From positions 682,001 through 746,000 of the forward strand of contig NZ_CP015224.1 of assembly GCF_001629735.1 (NCBI RefSeq): 64,000 nt of DNA. Direction: 5' to 3'. Within the stretch, counting starts at the first letter, position 1. Each line of letters opens with the position of its first letter. Below are positions 1 to 10,985 of the stretch, piece by piece. Made by a program: the position numbers and the translations under genes. Below the pieces are notes generated by a model, which was given only the letters and a program-made list of their open reading frames with translations, did no database searches and was not told where the DNA came from. The stretch is from Lysinibacillus sphaericus (GTDB lineage: Bacteria > Bacillota > Bacilli > Bacillales_A > Planococcaceae).

Positions 1-779
1 TGGGGACTAACATGCAAAATGCTCATTTAGGTAATCGCTTACAGGAAAATTATAATATTATACATCAGGGGCTATCAGCAGAAAAAATAGCCGAAAAATG
101 GTCATTATCAAAAGAGCAGCTCAATAGTTATGCCTATGAGAGTCATCAACGCGCACTAGCAGCCATTGAAGCTGGGTATTTCAAAGATGAAATCCTACCA
201 ATTGAAGTAATCCAAGAAGATGATACTGTAACAACCGTTGGTAGGGATGAGGGTCCTCGTGCTGAAACTACTGTTGATATTTTAAATAGTTTAAAAACTG
301 TTTTTCAAGAGGATGGCGTGATTACGGCTGGTAATGCGAGTCAGATGAGTGATGGGGCATCAGCAGTAGTGGTTATGGCTTTGGATAGAGCGCAGGAACT
401 CGGTATTCAGCCACTCGCTAAAATTATTACAAGAGTTGTTGTGGGCTCTGACCCGACATTGATGTTAACAGGGCCAATCGAAGCGACTCGAAAGGCGTTA
501 GAACGTTCTGGCCTGAAGATAGAGGATATTGATACCTATGAGGTCAATGAAGCCTTTGCACCTGTGCCACTTGTTTGGTTGCAGGAAATTGGTGGGGACC
601 CAAAGAAACTCAATCCAGATGGAGGAGCGATTGCACTAGGACATCCATTAGGTGCTACCGGAACAAAATTGTTAACGACTTTGCTCTACCGCATGGAGCG
701 AGAGAATTACCGATACGGCTTACTAGCTATTTGTGAAGGTATGGGGATGGCTAATGCTACGATTATTGAAAAAATGTAA
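1..779 (+). CDS. Thiolase (acetyl-CoA acyltransferase), C-terminal part, cut by window edge
   Basis: C-terminal two thirds of a thiolase that would cleave 3-ketoacyl-CoA in beta-oxidation or condense acyl-CoAs. The frame is open to the first base of the window, so the true start and the N-terminal nucleophilic cysteine lie upstream; the ATG at 12 is internal. Family motifs seen: NEAF near codon 180, [14 protein letters not shown] near codon 205, and the C-terminal CEGMGMA, where the cysteine is the general base. The last codon is followed 14 bp later by a dehydrogenase of the same pathway, so this is one operon. The substrate chain length cannot be read from the sequence. Confidence 0.9.
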   Translation, partial: GTNMQNAHLGNRLQENYNIIHQGLSAEKIAEKWSLSKEQLNSYAYESHQRALAAIEAGYFKDEILPIEVIQEDDTVTTVGRDEGPRAETTVDILNSLKTVFQEDGVITAGNASQMSDGASAVVVMALDRAQELGIQPLAKIITRVVVGSDPTLMLTGPIEATRKALERSGLKIEDIDTYEVNEAFAPVPLVWLQEIGGDPKKLNPDGGAIALGHPLGATGTKLLTTLLYRMERENYRYGLLAICEGMGMANATIIEKM

Positions 780-793
780 GGGGGATATGGGCA

Positions 794-1561
794 ATGAGGA
801 AGCATGATGTAGTAGCAGTAGTAACAGGTGGTGCATCGGGTTTAGGAGAGGCGACTGTTCGCCAAATCGTCGAACAAGGTGGCAAATCCATCATCTTTGA
901 TGTGAATGATGAACGTGGACAAGCTATAGTAGAGGAATTAGGGCAACATGCACTCTATGTACGAGTAGATGTTACAAAGGAAGAGGATGTAGCAACAGGT
1001 CTTGAGCAAGCCATAGCAGCATTTGGCCCTATTAATGTTGCAGTGAATTGTGCAGGAATTGCGGATGCGAGCAAAATAATTTCCAAGCGAGGTGTTCATG
1101 CACTTGGTTTATTCGAAAAAATAATAATGGTTAATTTAATTGGTACATTCAATGTCATCCGTCTAGTTGCTGAGAAAATGCAGCTAAATGAGCCAAATGA
1201 CGATGGTCAGCGCGGCGTTATCATTAATACGGCATCCGTAGCAGCATTTGATGGCCAAATTGGACAGGCTGCCTATAGTGCATCAAAGGGTGGCGTAGCA
1301 GCGATGACACTACCAATTGCACGTGAGCTCGCCGCGTTTGGTGTGCGTGTGATGACTATTGCTCCTGGTTTAATTGAAACACCGATGTTTGCTTCTTTAC
1401 CAGAACCTGCAAGGATGGCTCTTGCGCAAATGACACCATTCCCTAAACGGCTTGGCAAGCCGTCAGAATATGCACTTCTTGTAGAAAGCATTATCCAAAA
1501 TGGTTTGTTAAATGGTGAGGTCATTCGCTTGGATGGAGCCATTCGTATGCAGCCTAAGTAA
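794..1561 (+). CDS. SDR-family 3-hydroxyacyl-CoA dehydrogenase, HSD17B10-like
   Basis: NAD-dependent short-chain dehydrogenase of 255 residues. The N-terminal Rossmann motif TGGASGLG (residues 11-18), the NTASVAAF strand and the catalytic YSASK near residue 160 are all present. The stretches [24 protein letters not shown] and [15 protein letters not shown] match type-2 3-hydroxyacyl-CoA dehydrogenase (HSD10) much better than generic FabG. It probably oxidises 3-hydroxyacyl-CoA (fatty acids or branched 2-methyl-3-hydroxybutyryl-CoA) for the adjacent thiolase. An AAGGGGG motif precedes the ATG. The gene lies between thiolase and acyl-CoA ligase on the same strand. Confidence 0.88.
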   Translation: MRKHDVVAVVTGGASGLGEATVRQIVEQGGKSIIFDVNDERGQAIVEELGQHALYVRVDVTKEEDVATGLEQAIAAFGPINVAVNCAGIADASKIISKRGVHALGLFEKIIMVNLIGTFNVIRLVAEKMQLNEPNDDGQRGVIINTASVAAFDGQIGQAAYSASKGGVAAMTLPIARELAAFGVRVMTIAPGLIETPMFASLPEPARMALAQMTPFPKRLGKPSEYALLVESIIQNGLLNGEVIRLDGAIRMQPK

Positions 1562-1630
1562 ATCTTTTTATCTGTAGTGGCAGTCAGCCTCGGTTGTTTC
1601 AAAAATTTGTCAGCGAAGGGGAGCGGTAAC

Positions 1631-3256
1631 ATGCATATGATGGATACGCCTTTATTATTAACAAGTTTTTTGAATCGAGCAGAACGATTTTTTCAGTCAA
1701 AGAAAATATATTCGCGAACAAGTGCTACGACAATTCATGAATTTACGTATAAAGAATATGTCAAACGAACTCGTCAATTAGCGGATGCTCTCACAAAATT
1801 AGGTATGCAGCAGGGCACGAAGGTTGGGACATTTGCTTGGAATCATCATCGTCATTTAGAAGCCTATTTTGCTGTACCTTGTGCAGGAGCAGTTCTTCAT
1901 ATGATCAATATTCGGTTGGCACCTGAGCACATTATCTATGTCATTAATCATGCAGAGGATGAAATATTATTAATTGACGACAATTTAGTACCCCTTATTG
2001 CACCATTTGTTTCACAGCTGAAAACGGTTAAACACATTATCATTATGGGTGATGCTGTGGCACTTGAATCTATCCCCATTCCAAATGCTTTGTCCTATGA
2101 GGCATTAATTGCAGATGCTAATGAGCATTTCTCATTTCCAGATGATTTAGATGAGAATACACCTGCAGGTATGTGCTATACAAGTGCAACGACTGGTATG
2201 CCGAAAGGAGTAGTTTATACACATCGCAGTATTGTCCTTCACAGTTTAACTGCTGGGCTTGCAGATAGTATTGCTATTTGTGAATCAGATGTTGTACTAC
2301 CTGTTGTACCAATGTTTCATGCTAATGCATGGGGATTCCCCTTTGCTAGTGTAGCCTTTGGTGCCACACAGGTATTACCTGGTCCAATGTTTACGCCACA
2401 GCTTTTACTTGAGCTTTTTGATGTGTACAAAGTAACCTTGACGGCAGGTGTACCCACTATTTGGCTGGGCGTTTTACAGGAGCAACGTCTAAACCCTCGT
2501 GACCTATCGTCTATGCGGTTAATTGTTTGTGGAGGTTCCGCCTCACCTATTGGTCTTGTAAAGGGCTTTGAGGAAGAGTTGAAGATTCCTTATATGACTG
2601 GGTACGGCATGACAGAAACCTCTCCACTTGTAAGCTTATCAACGTATTTAACCCATATGCAGGACTATACGGCTGATGAAAAAATGCATGTTCGCATTAC
2701 CCAAGGGATGACAATGCCACTTCTTGAGACTCGTGTTGTTAATGAAAATGGAGAGGTGCCATGGGATGGTAAAACGATGGGAGAACTAACGATACGAGGT
2801 CCGTGGATTGCAAATGAGTACTATCAGGATGAGCGTACCGATGAAGCTTTTAAGGATGGTTGGCTTTATACAGGGGATATTGCGGTAATGACGCCGGATG
2901 GTTATATAAAAATTACGGATCGTACAAAGGATTTAATTAAGAGTGGCGGTGAATGGATTTCGTCAGTTGAGTTAGAAAATGCCTTGATGTCCCATCCAAA
3001 AGTCTTTGAAGCCGCTGTTATTGCCATCCCACATGAGAAATGGCTGGAACGCCCTTTGGCGTGCGTAGTGCCAAAGCCAGAATACAAAAATTCTATTTCT
3101 AAAGAGGAACTAATCGAAAACTTACAAGCGCAATTCCATAAAACATGGATACCAGATGATATTGTTTTCATTCAGGAGGTACCAAAAACATCTGTAGGTA
3201 AGTTTTTGAAGGCGAAATTGCGAGAAGATTTAAAACATTACCGTATACAAGTTTAG
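1631..3256 (+). CDS. AMP-forming acyl-CoA synthetase (fatty acid--CoA ligase)
   Basis: ANL-superfamily ligase of 541 residues that activates a fatty acid with ATP and CoA. Motifs in order: P-loop YTSATTGMPKG near residue 182, GYGMTETSP near 323, YTGD near 411, the hinge DRTKDLIKSGGEWIS, and the C-terminal catalytic lysine in PKTSVGKFLKAKL near 521. The frame is open back to a GTG at 1577, but ATG 1631 has a good ribosome site (GAAGGGGAG, 7-nt spacing), so I start there. It is the last gene of the thiolase-dehydrogenase-ligase operon and is followed by a terminator. Medium- versus long-chain preference is not decidable. Confidence 0.9.
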   Translation: MHMMDTPLLLTSFLNRAERFFQSKKIYSRTSATTIHEFTYKEYVKRTRQLADALTKLGMQQGTKVGTFAWNHHRHLEAYFAVPCAGAVLHMINIRLAPEHIIYVINHAEDEILLIDDNLVPLIAPFVSQLKTVKHIIIMGDAVALESIPIPNALSYEALIADANEHFSFPDDLDENTPAGMCYTSATTGMPKGVVYTHRSIVLHSLTAGLADSIAICESDVVLPVVPMFHANAWGFPFASVAFGATQVLPGPMFTPQLLLELFDVYKVTLTAGVPTIWLGVLQEQRLNPRDLSSMRLIVCGGSASPIGLVKGFEEELKIPYMTGYGMTETSPLVSLSTYLTHMQDYTADEKMHVRITQGMTMPLLETRVVNENGEVPWDGKTMGELTIRGPWIANEYYQDERTDEAFKDGWLYTGDIAVMTPDGYIKITDRTKDLIKSGGEWISSVELENALMSHPKVFEAAVIAIPHEKWLERPLACVVPKPEYKNSISKEELIENLQAQFHKTWIPDDIVFIQEVPKTSVGKFLKAKLREDLKHYRIQV

Positions 3257-3268
3257 TCCTGTAGCTAG

Positions 3269-3301
3269 AATGAAGGTAGTGAAAAACTACCTTCATTTTT
3301 T
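3269..3301 (+). terminator. Rho-independent terminator after acyl-CoA ligase
   Basis: Perfect 12-bp stem (3269-3280 with 3286-3297), 5-nt loop GAAAA, and a run of six T. It closes the fatty-acid operon. Confidence 0.92.
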
Positions 3302-3382
3302 AAATTGAAATAAATTTCTGGAAAGTGAAACTATTTTTTCTATTTTGCCGTATAATTTTAGAAACGAAAGGATGTGGATATA

Positions 3383-3613
3383 TTGTCAATTGCCATTGTA
3401 GCGATTATTGGTGGGGTTATTATTTCTTTAGCAGGAATTTTTACAGATTCCCGTACAAGACAGCAAAAAATAAAATTAAAGGCTATCGAAAAAGAAGTAG
3501 AATTAGAAAAGCTGCGATTAGAAACCTATACAATTGAAACGGAAAAAATGCGCCTTGAATTAGAACAGTCGAAGGTGCTACTATTAGAGGAAAAACAAAA
3601 CTCAAACAAGTAG
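3383..3613 (+). CDS. Small membrane-anchored coiled-coil protein, unknown function
   Basis: About 76 residues. One hydrophobic N-terminal segment (SIAIVAIIGGVIISLAGIF) is followed by a charged helix rich in K, E, L and R with heptad-like spacing, predicting a single-pass anchor with a cytoplasmic coiled coil. GTG 3374 sits on top of the AAAGGATG ribosome site, so TTG 3383 is the better start. I do not recognise a family with certainty; it resembles short membrane proteins annotated only as hypothetical in Bacillales. It is isolated between a terminator and the cheR promoter, so its context gives no role. Confidence 0.6.
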   Translation: MSIAIVAIIGGVIISLAGIFTDSRTRQQKIKLKAIEKEVELEKLRLETYTIETEKMRLELEQSKVLLLEEKQNSNK

Positions 3614-3636
3614 ACGAGTATACATGAGAAAGACTA

Positions 3637-4474
<838 letters not shown>

Positions 4475-4551
4475 TATGAATGAAAAGCTTGTACAAATGA
4501 CTGGTTTCATCATGTACATATAGTAACTAAAGCATTAACATAGATAATTCG

Positions 4552-4589
4552 TACGCTTTTCGCTTATCCTAAGCAAAGGCGTATTTTTT
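4552..4589 (+). terminator. Terminator after cheR
   Basis: Stem TACGCTTTT-CGCTTA with TAAGC-AAAGGCGTA (one bulged C, one G-T pair), 3-nt loop, then six T. It separates cheR from the aro operon. Confidence 0.82.
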
Positions 4590-4722
4590 ATAAATTTTAG
4601 CACTTCACTTCAGTAGTGTAGTAATGTTTTATGCAAGTCGTTCAGAATATTCGCATATAGGTTGTGTAAATAGTATGAACTTAAAAGACATTTGCAAAAG
4701 GACTGTTTTTTTAAAGAATATA

Positions 4723-4731
4723 TGTTATAGT
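4723..4731 (+). promoter_or_regulatory. Candidate extended -10 promoter for the aro operon
   Basis: TGTTATAGT is an extended -10 (TGnTATAGT) 41 bp before aroC. No good -35 hexamer at 17-18 bp. The remaining ~130 bp between the cheR terminator and this box show no hairpin or ORF I can support. Confidence 0.45.
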
Positions 4732-4772
4732 GAAAAATACATACTTTAGCGAGTTGAAGGGAGAAAGCGTTT

Positions 4773-5954
4773 ATGCGTTACTTAACAGCGGGTGAGTCAC
4801 ACGGCCCCCAACTAACAACAATTATTGAAGGTTTACCATCACTCTTACCTATTACTGCAGAAAAAATTAATCACGATTTAAAGCGACGTCAAGGAGGTCA
4901 TGGACGTGGACGACGCATGCAAATTGAAACAGATACAGTAGAGATTGTCGCAGGCGTTCGTCATGGACAAACACTTGGATCACCTGTCGCTCTAGTTGTA
5001 GCCAATGATGATTGGAAGCATTGGACGAAAATTATGGGTGCTGAGCCATTAGCAGAAGATGTAAATCCTGAGGATATCAAACGGCAAATTTCACGACCTC
5101 GTCCGGGCCATGCAGATTTAGTTGGAGGCATGAAATACGGACACCGTGATTTGCGAAATGTATTAGAGCGTTCTTCAGCTCGTGAAACAACTGTACGTGT
5201 AGCAGTCGGCTCTGTGGCAAAGGCTTTATTAAATGAATTAGGTATTTCTATTGTGGCGCATGTTACGGAGATTGTCGGAATTAAGGCTGATACCTCCTTA
5301 GTGGAAGGGAAAACAGTCGATGAAATTCGTGCCATTGTGGAAGCGGACCCTTGCTATTGTGTAGATCCAGTGGCATCTGCAAAGATGGTAGATGCGATTG
5401 ATGAAGCAAAAAAAGCTGGGGATTCTATCGGTGGAGTTGTTGAAGTCATCGTAGAAGGTATGCCAGCAGGTATAGGGTCTTATGTACACTATGATCGTAA
5501 GCTCGATGCTAAGTTAGCGGCGGCAATGCTTTCTATTAATGCATTTAAAGGGGTAGAATTTGGGCTTGGTTTTGAGATGGCTCGTCGCAAAGGCTCTGAA
5601 GTTCATGATGAAATTATTTGGACGGAAGAAGAAGGCTATACTCGTGCGACCAATCGACTTGGTGGCTTAGAGGGTGGTATGTCTACGGGCATGCCAATTG
5701 TTGTACGAGGTGTAATGAAACCAATTCCAACATTATATAAACCATTACAAAGTGTGGATATTGAAACAAAAGAGCCGTTTAAAGCAAGTGTAGAGCGTTC
5801 GGACAGCTGTGCGGTACCAGCTGCATCAGTTGTAGCGGAGCATGTTATTGCCTGGGAAATAGCGACTGTTATTTTGGAACAATTCCATAGTGACCAATTA
5901 CCACAATTAAAAGCTCAAATTGATGAACATCGTCAATATACGAAGGGGTTCTGA
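4773..5954 (+). CDS. aroC: Chorismate synthase
   Basis: Converts 5-enolpyruvylshikimate-3-phosphate to chorismate using reduced FMN; last step of the shikimate pathway. Typical length (393 residues). Family signatures: N-terminal [14 protein letters not shown], the GHGRGRRM segment, [30 protein letters not shown] around residues 110-140, and [12 protein letters not shown]. First gene of a tight operon with aroB (3-bp gap), aroH, hisC, tyrA and aroA, as in the B. subtilis aromatic supraoperon (where it is called aroF). Confidence 0.97.
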   Translation: MRYLTAGESHGPQLTTIIEGLPSLLPITAEKINHDLKRRQGGHGRGRRMQIETDTVEIVAGVRHGQTLGSPVALVVANDDWKHWTKIMGAEPLAEDVNPEDIKRQISRPRPGHADLVGGMKYGHRDLRNVLERSSARETTVRVAVGSVAKALLNELGISIVAHVTEIVGIKADTSLVEGKTVDEIRAIVEADPCYCVDPVASAKMVDAIDEAKKAGDSIGGVVEVIVEGMPAGIGSYVHYDRKLDAKLAAAMLSINAFKGVEFGLGFEMARRKGSEVHDEIIWTEEEGYTRATNRLGGLEGGMSTGMPIVVRGVMKPIPTLYKPLQSVDIETKEPFKASVERSDSCAVPAASVVAEHVIAWEIATVILEQFHSDQLPQLKAQIDEHRQYTKGF

Positions 5955-5957
5955 TAT

Positions 5958-7049
5958 ATGCGTGTTCCAGTTGCAACAAAATCACATCATTATGAGGTTC
6001 TACTTGGCCATCGTTTTCTAACTGAAGCTATTCAAACATATGCGGATCAGCTAAATAAAGCAGATAAGTTTTTTGTCTTTACAGATGCTCATGTATGGGA
6101 GGCTCAGGGAGACTATTTCAAGGCAAATTTCCCATATGATTTTGAAGTATTTATTTTGCCTGGTGGCGAAGCATGCAAAACCTTTGAGCAATATTATGCA
6201 GCTCAAACTTTTTTACTTGAGCAAAAATGTTCTCGGAAATCATTTGTTTTTGCTTTTGGTGGAGGGGCTGTTGGTGATTTAACGGGATTTGTTGCAGCAA
6301 CCTATATGCGCGGAATTCCGTTTATTCAAATTCCAACAACTATTTTGGCGCATGATTCAGCCGTAGGTGGTAAGACGGCTATTAACCATCCATTAGGAAA
6401 AAATATGATTGGCGCATTTTATCAGCCGGAAGGTGTTATTTACGATACAGTTTTTTCTGAAACCCTACCTGTACGCGAAATTCGTTCAGGAACAGCTGAG
6501 TTAATCAAACATGCGATGATTTCTGATTCAGCATGGTTAGAGGAATTAATGGCAGCAGATTCCGTGATGCATTTTAATCAGCAGGAATTAGCGATGCAGC
6601 TAAAAAAGGGAATTGAGGTTAAGGCAAAAATTGTCGCAGAGGATGAAACAGAGCAATCTGTTCGAAAGTTTTTAAATTTGGGCCATACATATGGACATGC
6701 GATTGAAGCGGCTGCAGGCTACGGCAAAGTCGCTCATGGTGAGGCAGTCATGATTGGTCTTGTGTATTGCTTATTATTGAGTGAACGTTATGGGGAGCTC
6801 AATCGTCCATTTACTAAAGCATTTTTACAATTTGCAGTTAAAAATGGCTATCCTTTTGAGGCAGTAAATGACTATACATTCGAACAATTAACAAGTTATT
6901 TAATGAAAGATAAAAAGACAGAATATGGAATTTTGCAATTTGTTTTGTTAGAAAAAATCGGTAAACCGTTTGTGCGGGCAATTGATTTAAAAGAATGCAA
7001 AGAAGTAGATGCCGAATATAGAGAGTTATTAGCGGAGGTGCTTGTATGA
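5958..7049 (+). CDS. aroB: 3-dehydroquinate synthase
   Basis: NAD- and metal-dependent cyclisation of DAHP to 3-dehydroquinate, second step of the shikimate pathway. 363 residues, normal size. Motifs: FAFGGGAVGDLTGFVAATYMRGI (glycine-rich NAD site), QIPTTILAHDSAVGGKTAINH, and the metal-binding histidines in LNLGHTYGHAIEA and VAHGEAVMIG. It starts 3 bp after aroC and its stop overlaps the aroH start by 4 bp (ATGA), indicating translational coupling. Confidence 0.97.
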   Translation: MRVPVATKSHHYEVLLGHRFLTEAIQTYADQLNKADKFFVFTDAHVWEAQGDYFKANFPYDFEVFILPGGEACKTFEQYYAAQTFLLEQKCSRKSFVFAFGGGAVGDLTGFVAATYMRGIPFIQIPTTILAHDSAVGGKTAINHPLGKNMIGAFYQPEGVIYDTVFSETLPVREIRSGTAELIKHAMISDSAWLEELMAADSVMHFNQQELAMQLKKGIEVKAKIVAEDETEQSVRKFLNLGHTYGHAIEAAAGYGKVAHGEAVMIGLVYCLLLSERYGELNRPFTKAFLQFAVKNGYPFEAVNDYTFEQLTSYLMKDKKTEYGILQFVLLEKIGKPFVRAIDLKECKEVDAEYRELLAEVLV

Positions 7050-7414
7050 TTCGTGGACTTAGAGGAGCAATTACAATTGAATCTGACAAGCCAGAGCTTG
7101 TATGGGATGAGACAGCAAGATTAGTGCGTGAGGTTGTGGCAGCAAATAATGTAGAAATAGATGATATTGCTTCCATTTTGATTTCTACTACGCCTGATAT
7201 TACCTCAGCATTTCCTGCTCGGGCAGTCCGATTGATGGAAGGGTGGCAATATGTTCCAGTGATGTGTACACATGAAATGGATGTACCGAATGCCCTACCA
7301 TTATGTATTCGAGTATTAATTCATGCGAATATAGAGGTAGCCCAAAAAGATGTTAAGCACTTGTATCTCAATGATGCAGTGAAATTAAGACCAGATTTAG
7401 CACAAGCTAAATAA
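7046..7414 (+). CDS. aroH: Monofunctional chorismate mutase, AroH type
   Basis: Rearranges chorismate to prephenate, committing flux to phenylalanine and tyrosine. 122 residues with the AroH-class start MIRGLRGAITIESDKP and the segment STTPDITSAFPARAVR, whose arginines belong to the trimeric AroH active site. The ATG overlaps the aroB stop. In B. subtilis the trpEDCFBA genes follow aroH; here hisC follows after only 18 bp. Confidence 0.96.
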   Translation: MIRGLRGAITIESDKPELVWDETARLVREVVAANNVEIDDIASILISTTPDITSAFPARAVRLMEGWQYVPVMCTHEMDVPNALPLCIRVLIHANIEVAQKDVKHLYLNDAVKLRPDLAQAK

Positions 7415-7432
7415 GTAGAGGAGATGTTTTAG

Positions 7433-8533
7433 ATGAAGTGGAAACAACAATTGGACGGTATGCAAGCGTATAAACCAGGAAAACCAATTGAAGAAGTGCA
7501 ACGTGAATATGGCTTAAAAGAAGTTATTAAATTGGCATCTAATGAAAATCCATTTGGATGCTCACCTAAGGTGACAGCTTATTTACAAAATAATGCAGTG
7601 AATCATGCTCTTTATCCAGATGGCTATGCACAAAATTTACGTACAGCTGTTGCAAATCATCTAGGTGTTCAAGAGACACAGCTTCTATTTGGTAACGGCT
7701 CTGACGATATCATTGCTATTATTACTCGTGCTTTGTTGTATCCAGGGGTAAATACCATTATGGCTGACCTATCCTTCTCCCAATACTGGCATAATGCTGA
7801 AATTGAAGGTGCTGAAATCCGTAAAATTCCTTGTGTGGAGGGTGCACATGATTTAGAGGCGATGGCTGCTGCGATTGATGATCAAACAGCCGTTATATGG
7901 GTATGTAGTCCGAATAATCCTACTGGTGTGGTCATTCCAGATACGGCTTTACGTGCCTTCCTTGCCAAAGTACCAAACGATGTACTTGTCGTACTTGATG
8001 AAGCGTACATTGAATACGTGACACATCCTGAACATAAGGATACTCTACCAATCATCGACCAATATCCAAATGTTCTTTTATTACGTACATTCTCTAAGGC
8101 ATATGGTTTGGCATCGTTCCGAGTTGGCTATGCGATTGGCCAACCAACTATTATTGAAAAGCTTGATCCGGTCAGAGGTCCATTTAATAATACAAGTCTA
8201 AGCCAAGCCGTAGCTGCTATTGCACTTAGTGATCAGGAATATATAGAAGCATGTCGTGAAGCGAATGAACATGGTAAAAAACAATATGTTGAATTCTGTG
8301 AAAAACATAATCTAAAATACTTCCCATCTGATACGAACTTTATTTTCTTTGATACAAAGGCTGATAGTGATGTCATTTTCCAAGAGCTTATGAAAAAGGG
8401 CTTTATTGTGCGCAGTGGTAATGCTTTAGGATTACCAGGATTTATCCGTGTCACAATCGGTACCGAAGCCCAAAATGCAGCATTGCTAGTTCAACTTGAC
8501 AATGTATTAAAAGAGCAAGGAGTATTTGCATGA
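7433..8533 (+). CDS. hisC: Histidinol-phosphate / aromatic aminotransferase
   Basis: PLP enzyme of aminotransferase fold I. In this operon position it serves both histidine synthesis and transamination of phenylpyruvate and 4-hydroxyphenylpyruvate. 366 residues. Seen: substrate region KLASNENPFGCSP near 35-47, CSPNNPTG near 160, DEAYIEY, and the PLP lysine in LRTFSKAYGLASFRVGY near 222. The stop overlaps tyrA by 4 bp. The Phe/Tyr role is inferred from the context. Confidence 0.95.
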   Translation: MKWKQQLDGMQAYKPGKPIEEVQREYGLKEVIKLASNENPFGCSPKVTAYLQNNAVNHALYPDGYAQNLRTAVANHLGVQETQLLFGNGSDDIIAIITRALLYPGVNTIMADLSFSQYWHNAEIEGAEIRKIPCVEGAHDLEAMAAAIDDQTAVIWVCSPNNPTGVVIPDTALRAFLAKVPNDVLVVLDEAYIEYVTHPEHKDTLPIIDQYPNVLLLRTFSKAYGLASFRVGYAIGQPTIIEKLDPVRGPFNNTSLSQAVAAIALSDQEYIEACREANEHGKKQYVEFCEKHNLKYFPSDTNFIFFDTKADSDVIFQELMKKGFIVRSGNALGLPGFIRVTIGTEAQNAALLVQLDNVLKEQGVFA

Positions 8534-9627
8534 CACGCAATGTGCTCGTTATTGGGCTAGGATTAATCGGTGGTTCTATCGCCCTTGCTTTACAGAAGGC
8601 ACCAGATACAAAGATTATTGGTTATGACATGGATGCTCAAACACGTGAGCATGCACAAGCATTAAATATTGTACATGACACTGTGACGGATCCACAGGCA
8701 ATTGCAGCGGATGTCGATATTATTATTTTCGGTACACCAGTTAATGCAACGCTTGAATGGATGGAGCAATTAAAATCATGGCCATTAAAAAATAAAGTCA
8801 TTGTAACAGATACAGGAAGTACAAAAAAATTAATTATGCAAAAAGCTGGTGAATTACGTGAACTGGGCATTACGTTTATTGGTGGACATCCAATGGCAGG
8901 TTCACACAAAAGTGGCGTATTAGCTGCAAAGGCGCATCTTTTTGAAAATGCCTACTATATGCTAACACCGCTCGCTGGTGAAGAAATTGTTCATATGGCA
9001 CAGCTAGAAAGTCTATTAAAATTTACGCATGCAAAGGTGGTAAGTGTTTCTGCAAGTGAGCATGACCATATGACAGCTGTGGTGAGCCATTTCCCTCATG
9101 TTATTGCAGCTTCTCTTGTGCATCAATTAGGAGGAGAGAATGGGGAATATCCTATGACTCGCTCTCTTGCAGCAGGAGGCTTCCGTGATGTGACGCGTAT
9201 AGCCTCTTCCAACCCGGTTTTATGGCGAGACATCACTTTACAAAATCGTGATGAGTTACTTACTCAGCTAGAAGGCTGGGAAAAAGAAATGGGCCGTATT
9301 AAGGATTTGCTGACGAATGGTACCTCTCGAGATATTGAAGACTATTTTTCTATTGCCAAAGAACTGAGAGATGAATTACCAATTAGCGCAGGAGCAATGT
9401 ATACAGCGTTTGACTTATACGTAGATGTTCCAGACTATCCAGGTGTCATTTCCGAGGTAACAGGTTTGCTAGCTGATGAGGCAATAAGTATTACGAATTT
9501 AAGAATTGTCGAATCGAGGGAGGATGTTTTCGGTATTTTGGTCATTAGTTTCCAAAGTGAAAATGACCGCGAACGTGCAGCAGCATGTATACAAAAACGT
9601 GCGAAATTTGAAACATATATTTCATAA
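8530..9627 (+). CDS. tyrA: Prephenate dehydrogenase with C-terminal ACT domain
   Basis: NAD-dependent oxidative decarboxylation of prephenate to 4-hydroxyphenylpyruvate for tyrosine. 365 residues: Rossmann motif [15 protein letters not shown] at 6-20, [12 protein letters not shown] near 118-129 (active-site region), helical dimer domain, then an ACT domain from about 296 ([17 protein letters not shown]) that probably senses an aromatic amino acid. Coupled by 4-bp overlap to hisC. Confidence 0.96.
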   Translation: MTRNVLVIGLGLIGGSIALALQKAPDTKIIGYDMDAQTREHAQALNIVHDTVTDPQAIAADVDIIIFGTPVNATLEWMEQLKSWPLKNKVIVTDTGSTKKLIMQKAGELRELGITFIGGHPMAGSHKSGVLAAKAHLFENAYYMLTPLAGEEIVHMAQLESLLKFTHAKVVSVSASEHDHMTAVVSHFPHVIAASLVHQLGGENGEYPMTRSLAAGGFRDVTRIASSNPVLWRDITLQNRDELLTQLEGWEKEMGRIKDLLTNGTSRDIEDYFSIAKELRDELPISAGAMYTAFDLYVDVPDYPGVISEVTGLLADEAISITNLRIVESREDVFGILVISFQSENDRERAAACIQKRAKFETYIS

Positions 9628-9631
9628 AAAA

Positions 9632-9659
9632 AGAAAGCGTCGGGATTACGGCGCTTTCT
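9632..9659. other. Hairpin between tyrA and aroA (terminator only if read on the minus strand)
   Basis: Ten-bp stem AGAAAGCGTC/GGCGCTTTCT (one G-T pair) with 8-nt loop, just after the tyrA stop. The A7 tract is on the 5' side, so on the plus strand there is no U tract, while on the minus strand it would be a textbook terminator. It may be an mRNA processing or attenuating element before aroA. Confidence 0.6.
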
Positions 9660-9685
9660 GTCTTCATATTGGAGGGAGTAAATTA

Positions 9686-10972
9686 ATGAGTGAAAAAGTT
9701 TTACAATACAATAAGCCATCTTTACAGGGATCACTAACTGTTCCAGGCGATAAATCGGTCTCTCACCGTTCTGTGATGTTTGGTTCCATTGCGACTGGAA
9801 CAACAACAGTAGAAGGTTTTTTACTTGGGGAAGATTGTTTAAGTACCATTGATTGCTTCCAGAAGCTTGGTGTGCATATTGAGGTGGAAGGAACGAGTGT
9901 AAAGATAGAGAGTCCAGGGATGGATAGTTGGCAGGAGCCTACAGAGGTGTTGTACACAGGTAACTCTGGTACAACAACGCGCTTAATGCTCGGAATTTTA
10001 GCAGGATCTTCAGTTCATTCAGTCATGACGGGGGATGCATCTATTGGCAAGCGACCAATGCGACGTGTTATTGATCCACTGCGTCAAATGGGAGCCCATA
10101 TTACGGGACGTGCAGACGGTCAATATACACCATTAGCCATTCAAGGTACAAAACTCCAGGCCATTGAATACAACATGCCAGTAGCTAGTGCACAAGTTAA
10201 ATCTGCTATATTACTTGCAGGCTTGCGTGCTGAGGGAACAACGATAGTTAGAGAAACAGAAGTGTCAAGAGATCACACTGAACGAATGCTCCGTCAGTTT
10301 GGTGCCGATGTCGAAGTGAAGGATGGGGTTGTTTCATTAGAGGGTGGACAAGCTTTAAGTGGGACTCATGTTTCTGTACCAGGGGACATCTCATCTGCAG
10401 CCTTTTTCTTAGTGGCGGGGGCAATCTGTCATAATAGTCAATTAACACTTGAAAATGTTGGCGTTAATCCAACACGTGATGGAATTATCGAGGTCCTTTC
10501 TAAAATGGGTGCAACCATGACAGTGATGCCAAATGACAATAGTCAAGCTGAACCAACAGCAACTATTCAAATCCAAACATCTACTTTATCTGGTACAACA
10601 ATCGAGGGAGACATGATTCCTCGTTTAATTGATGAAATACCAATCCTTGCTTTACTTGCTACACAGGCACATGGTCAAACCATTATTAAAGATGCCGAGG
10701 AGTTAAAAGTAAAGGAAACAGACCGTATTACAGCGGTTGTAGCTGAATTAAAAAAGCTGGGTGCTAACATCGAAGCAACAAATGATGGTATGATTATTGA
10801 AGGGCCAACACCATTAAAGGGTGCAAGTCTCAAAACATATGGCGATCATCGAATTGGAATGATGGGTGCTGTGGCTGCTTTAATGACCGAAGGACCAGTC
10901 ACTTTAGATGATGCACAGTGTATCGCTGTATCCTATCCATCATTCTTTGAACATATTGAGGCAGTAAGGTAA
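9686..10972 (+). CDS. aroA: 5-enolpyruvylshikimate-3-phosphate synthase, class II motifs
   Basis: Transfers enolpyruvate from PEP to shikimate-3-phosphate. 428 residues from ATG 9686, chosen because GGAGGGAG precedes it; the open frame extends upstream over tyrA without a credible start. Seen: GDKSVSHRS at about 22-30, GNSGTTTRL near 94, SAQVKSA near 170, RDHTERM near 197, NPTRDG near 267. These match the four short motifs used to define class II (CP4-like) EPSP synthases. It closes the aromatic operon and is called aroE in B. subtilis. Confidence 0.95.
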   Translation: MSEKVLQYNKPSLQGSLTVPGDKSVSHRSVMFGSIATGTTTVEGFLLGEDCLSTIDCFQKLGVHIEVEGTSVKIESPGMDSWQEPTEVLYTGNSGTTTRLMLGILAGSSVHSVMTGDASIGKRPMRRVIDPLRQMGAHITGRADGQYTPLAIQGTKLQAIEYNMPVASAQVKSAILLAGLRAEGTTIVRETEVSRDHTERMLRQFGADVEVKDGVVSLEGGQALSGTHVSVPGDISSAAFFLVAGAICHNSQLTLENVGVNPTRDGIIEVLSKMGATMTVMPNDNSQAEPTATIQIQTSTLSGTTIEGDMIPRLIDEIPILALLATQAHGQTIIKDAEELKVKETDRITAVVAELKKLGANIEATNDGMIIEGPTPLKGASLKTYGDHRIGMMGAVAALMTEGPVTLDDAQCIAVSYPSFFEHIEAVR

Positions 10973-10985
10973 CAATTGAAGATTG

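Noticed and set aside
3325-3537. 70-codon frame overlapping the small membrane protein
   Set aside because: It runs out of frame through the intergenic sequence, with Cys-rich nonsense composition and no ribosome site.
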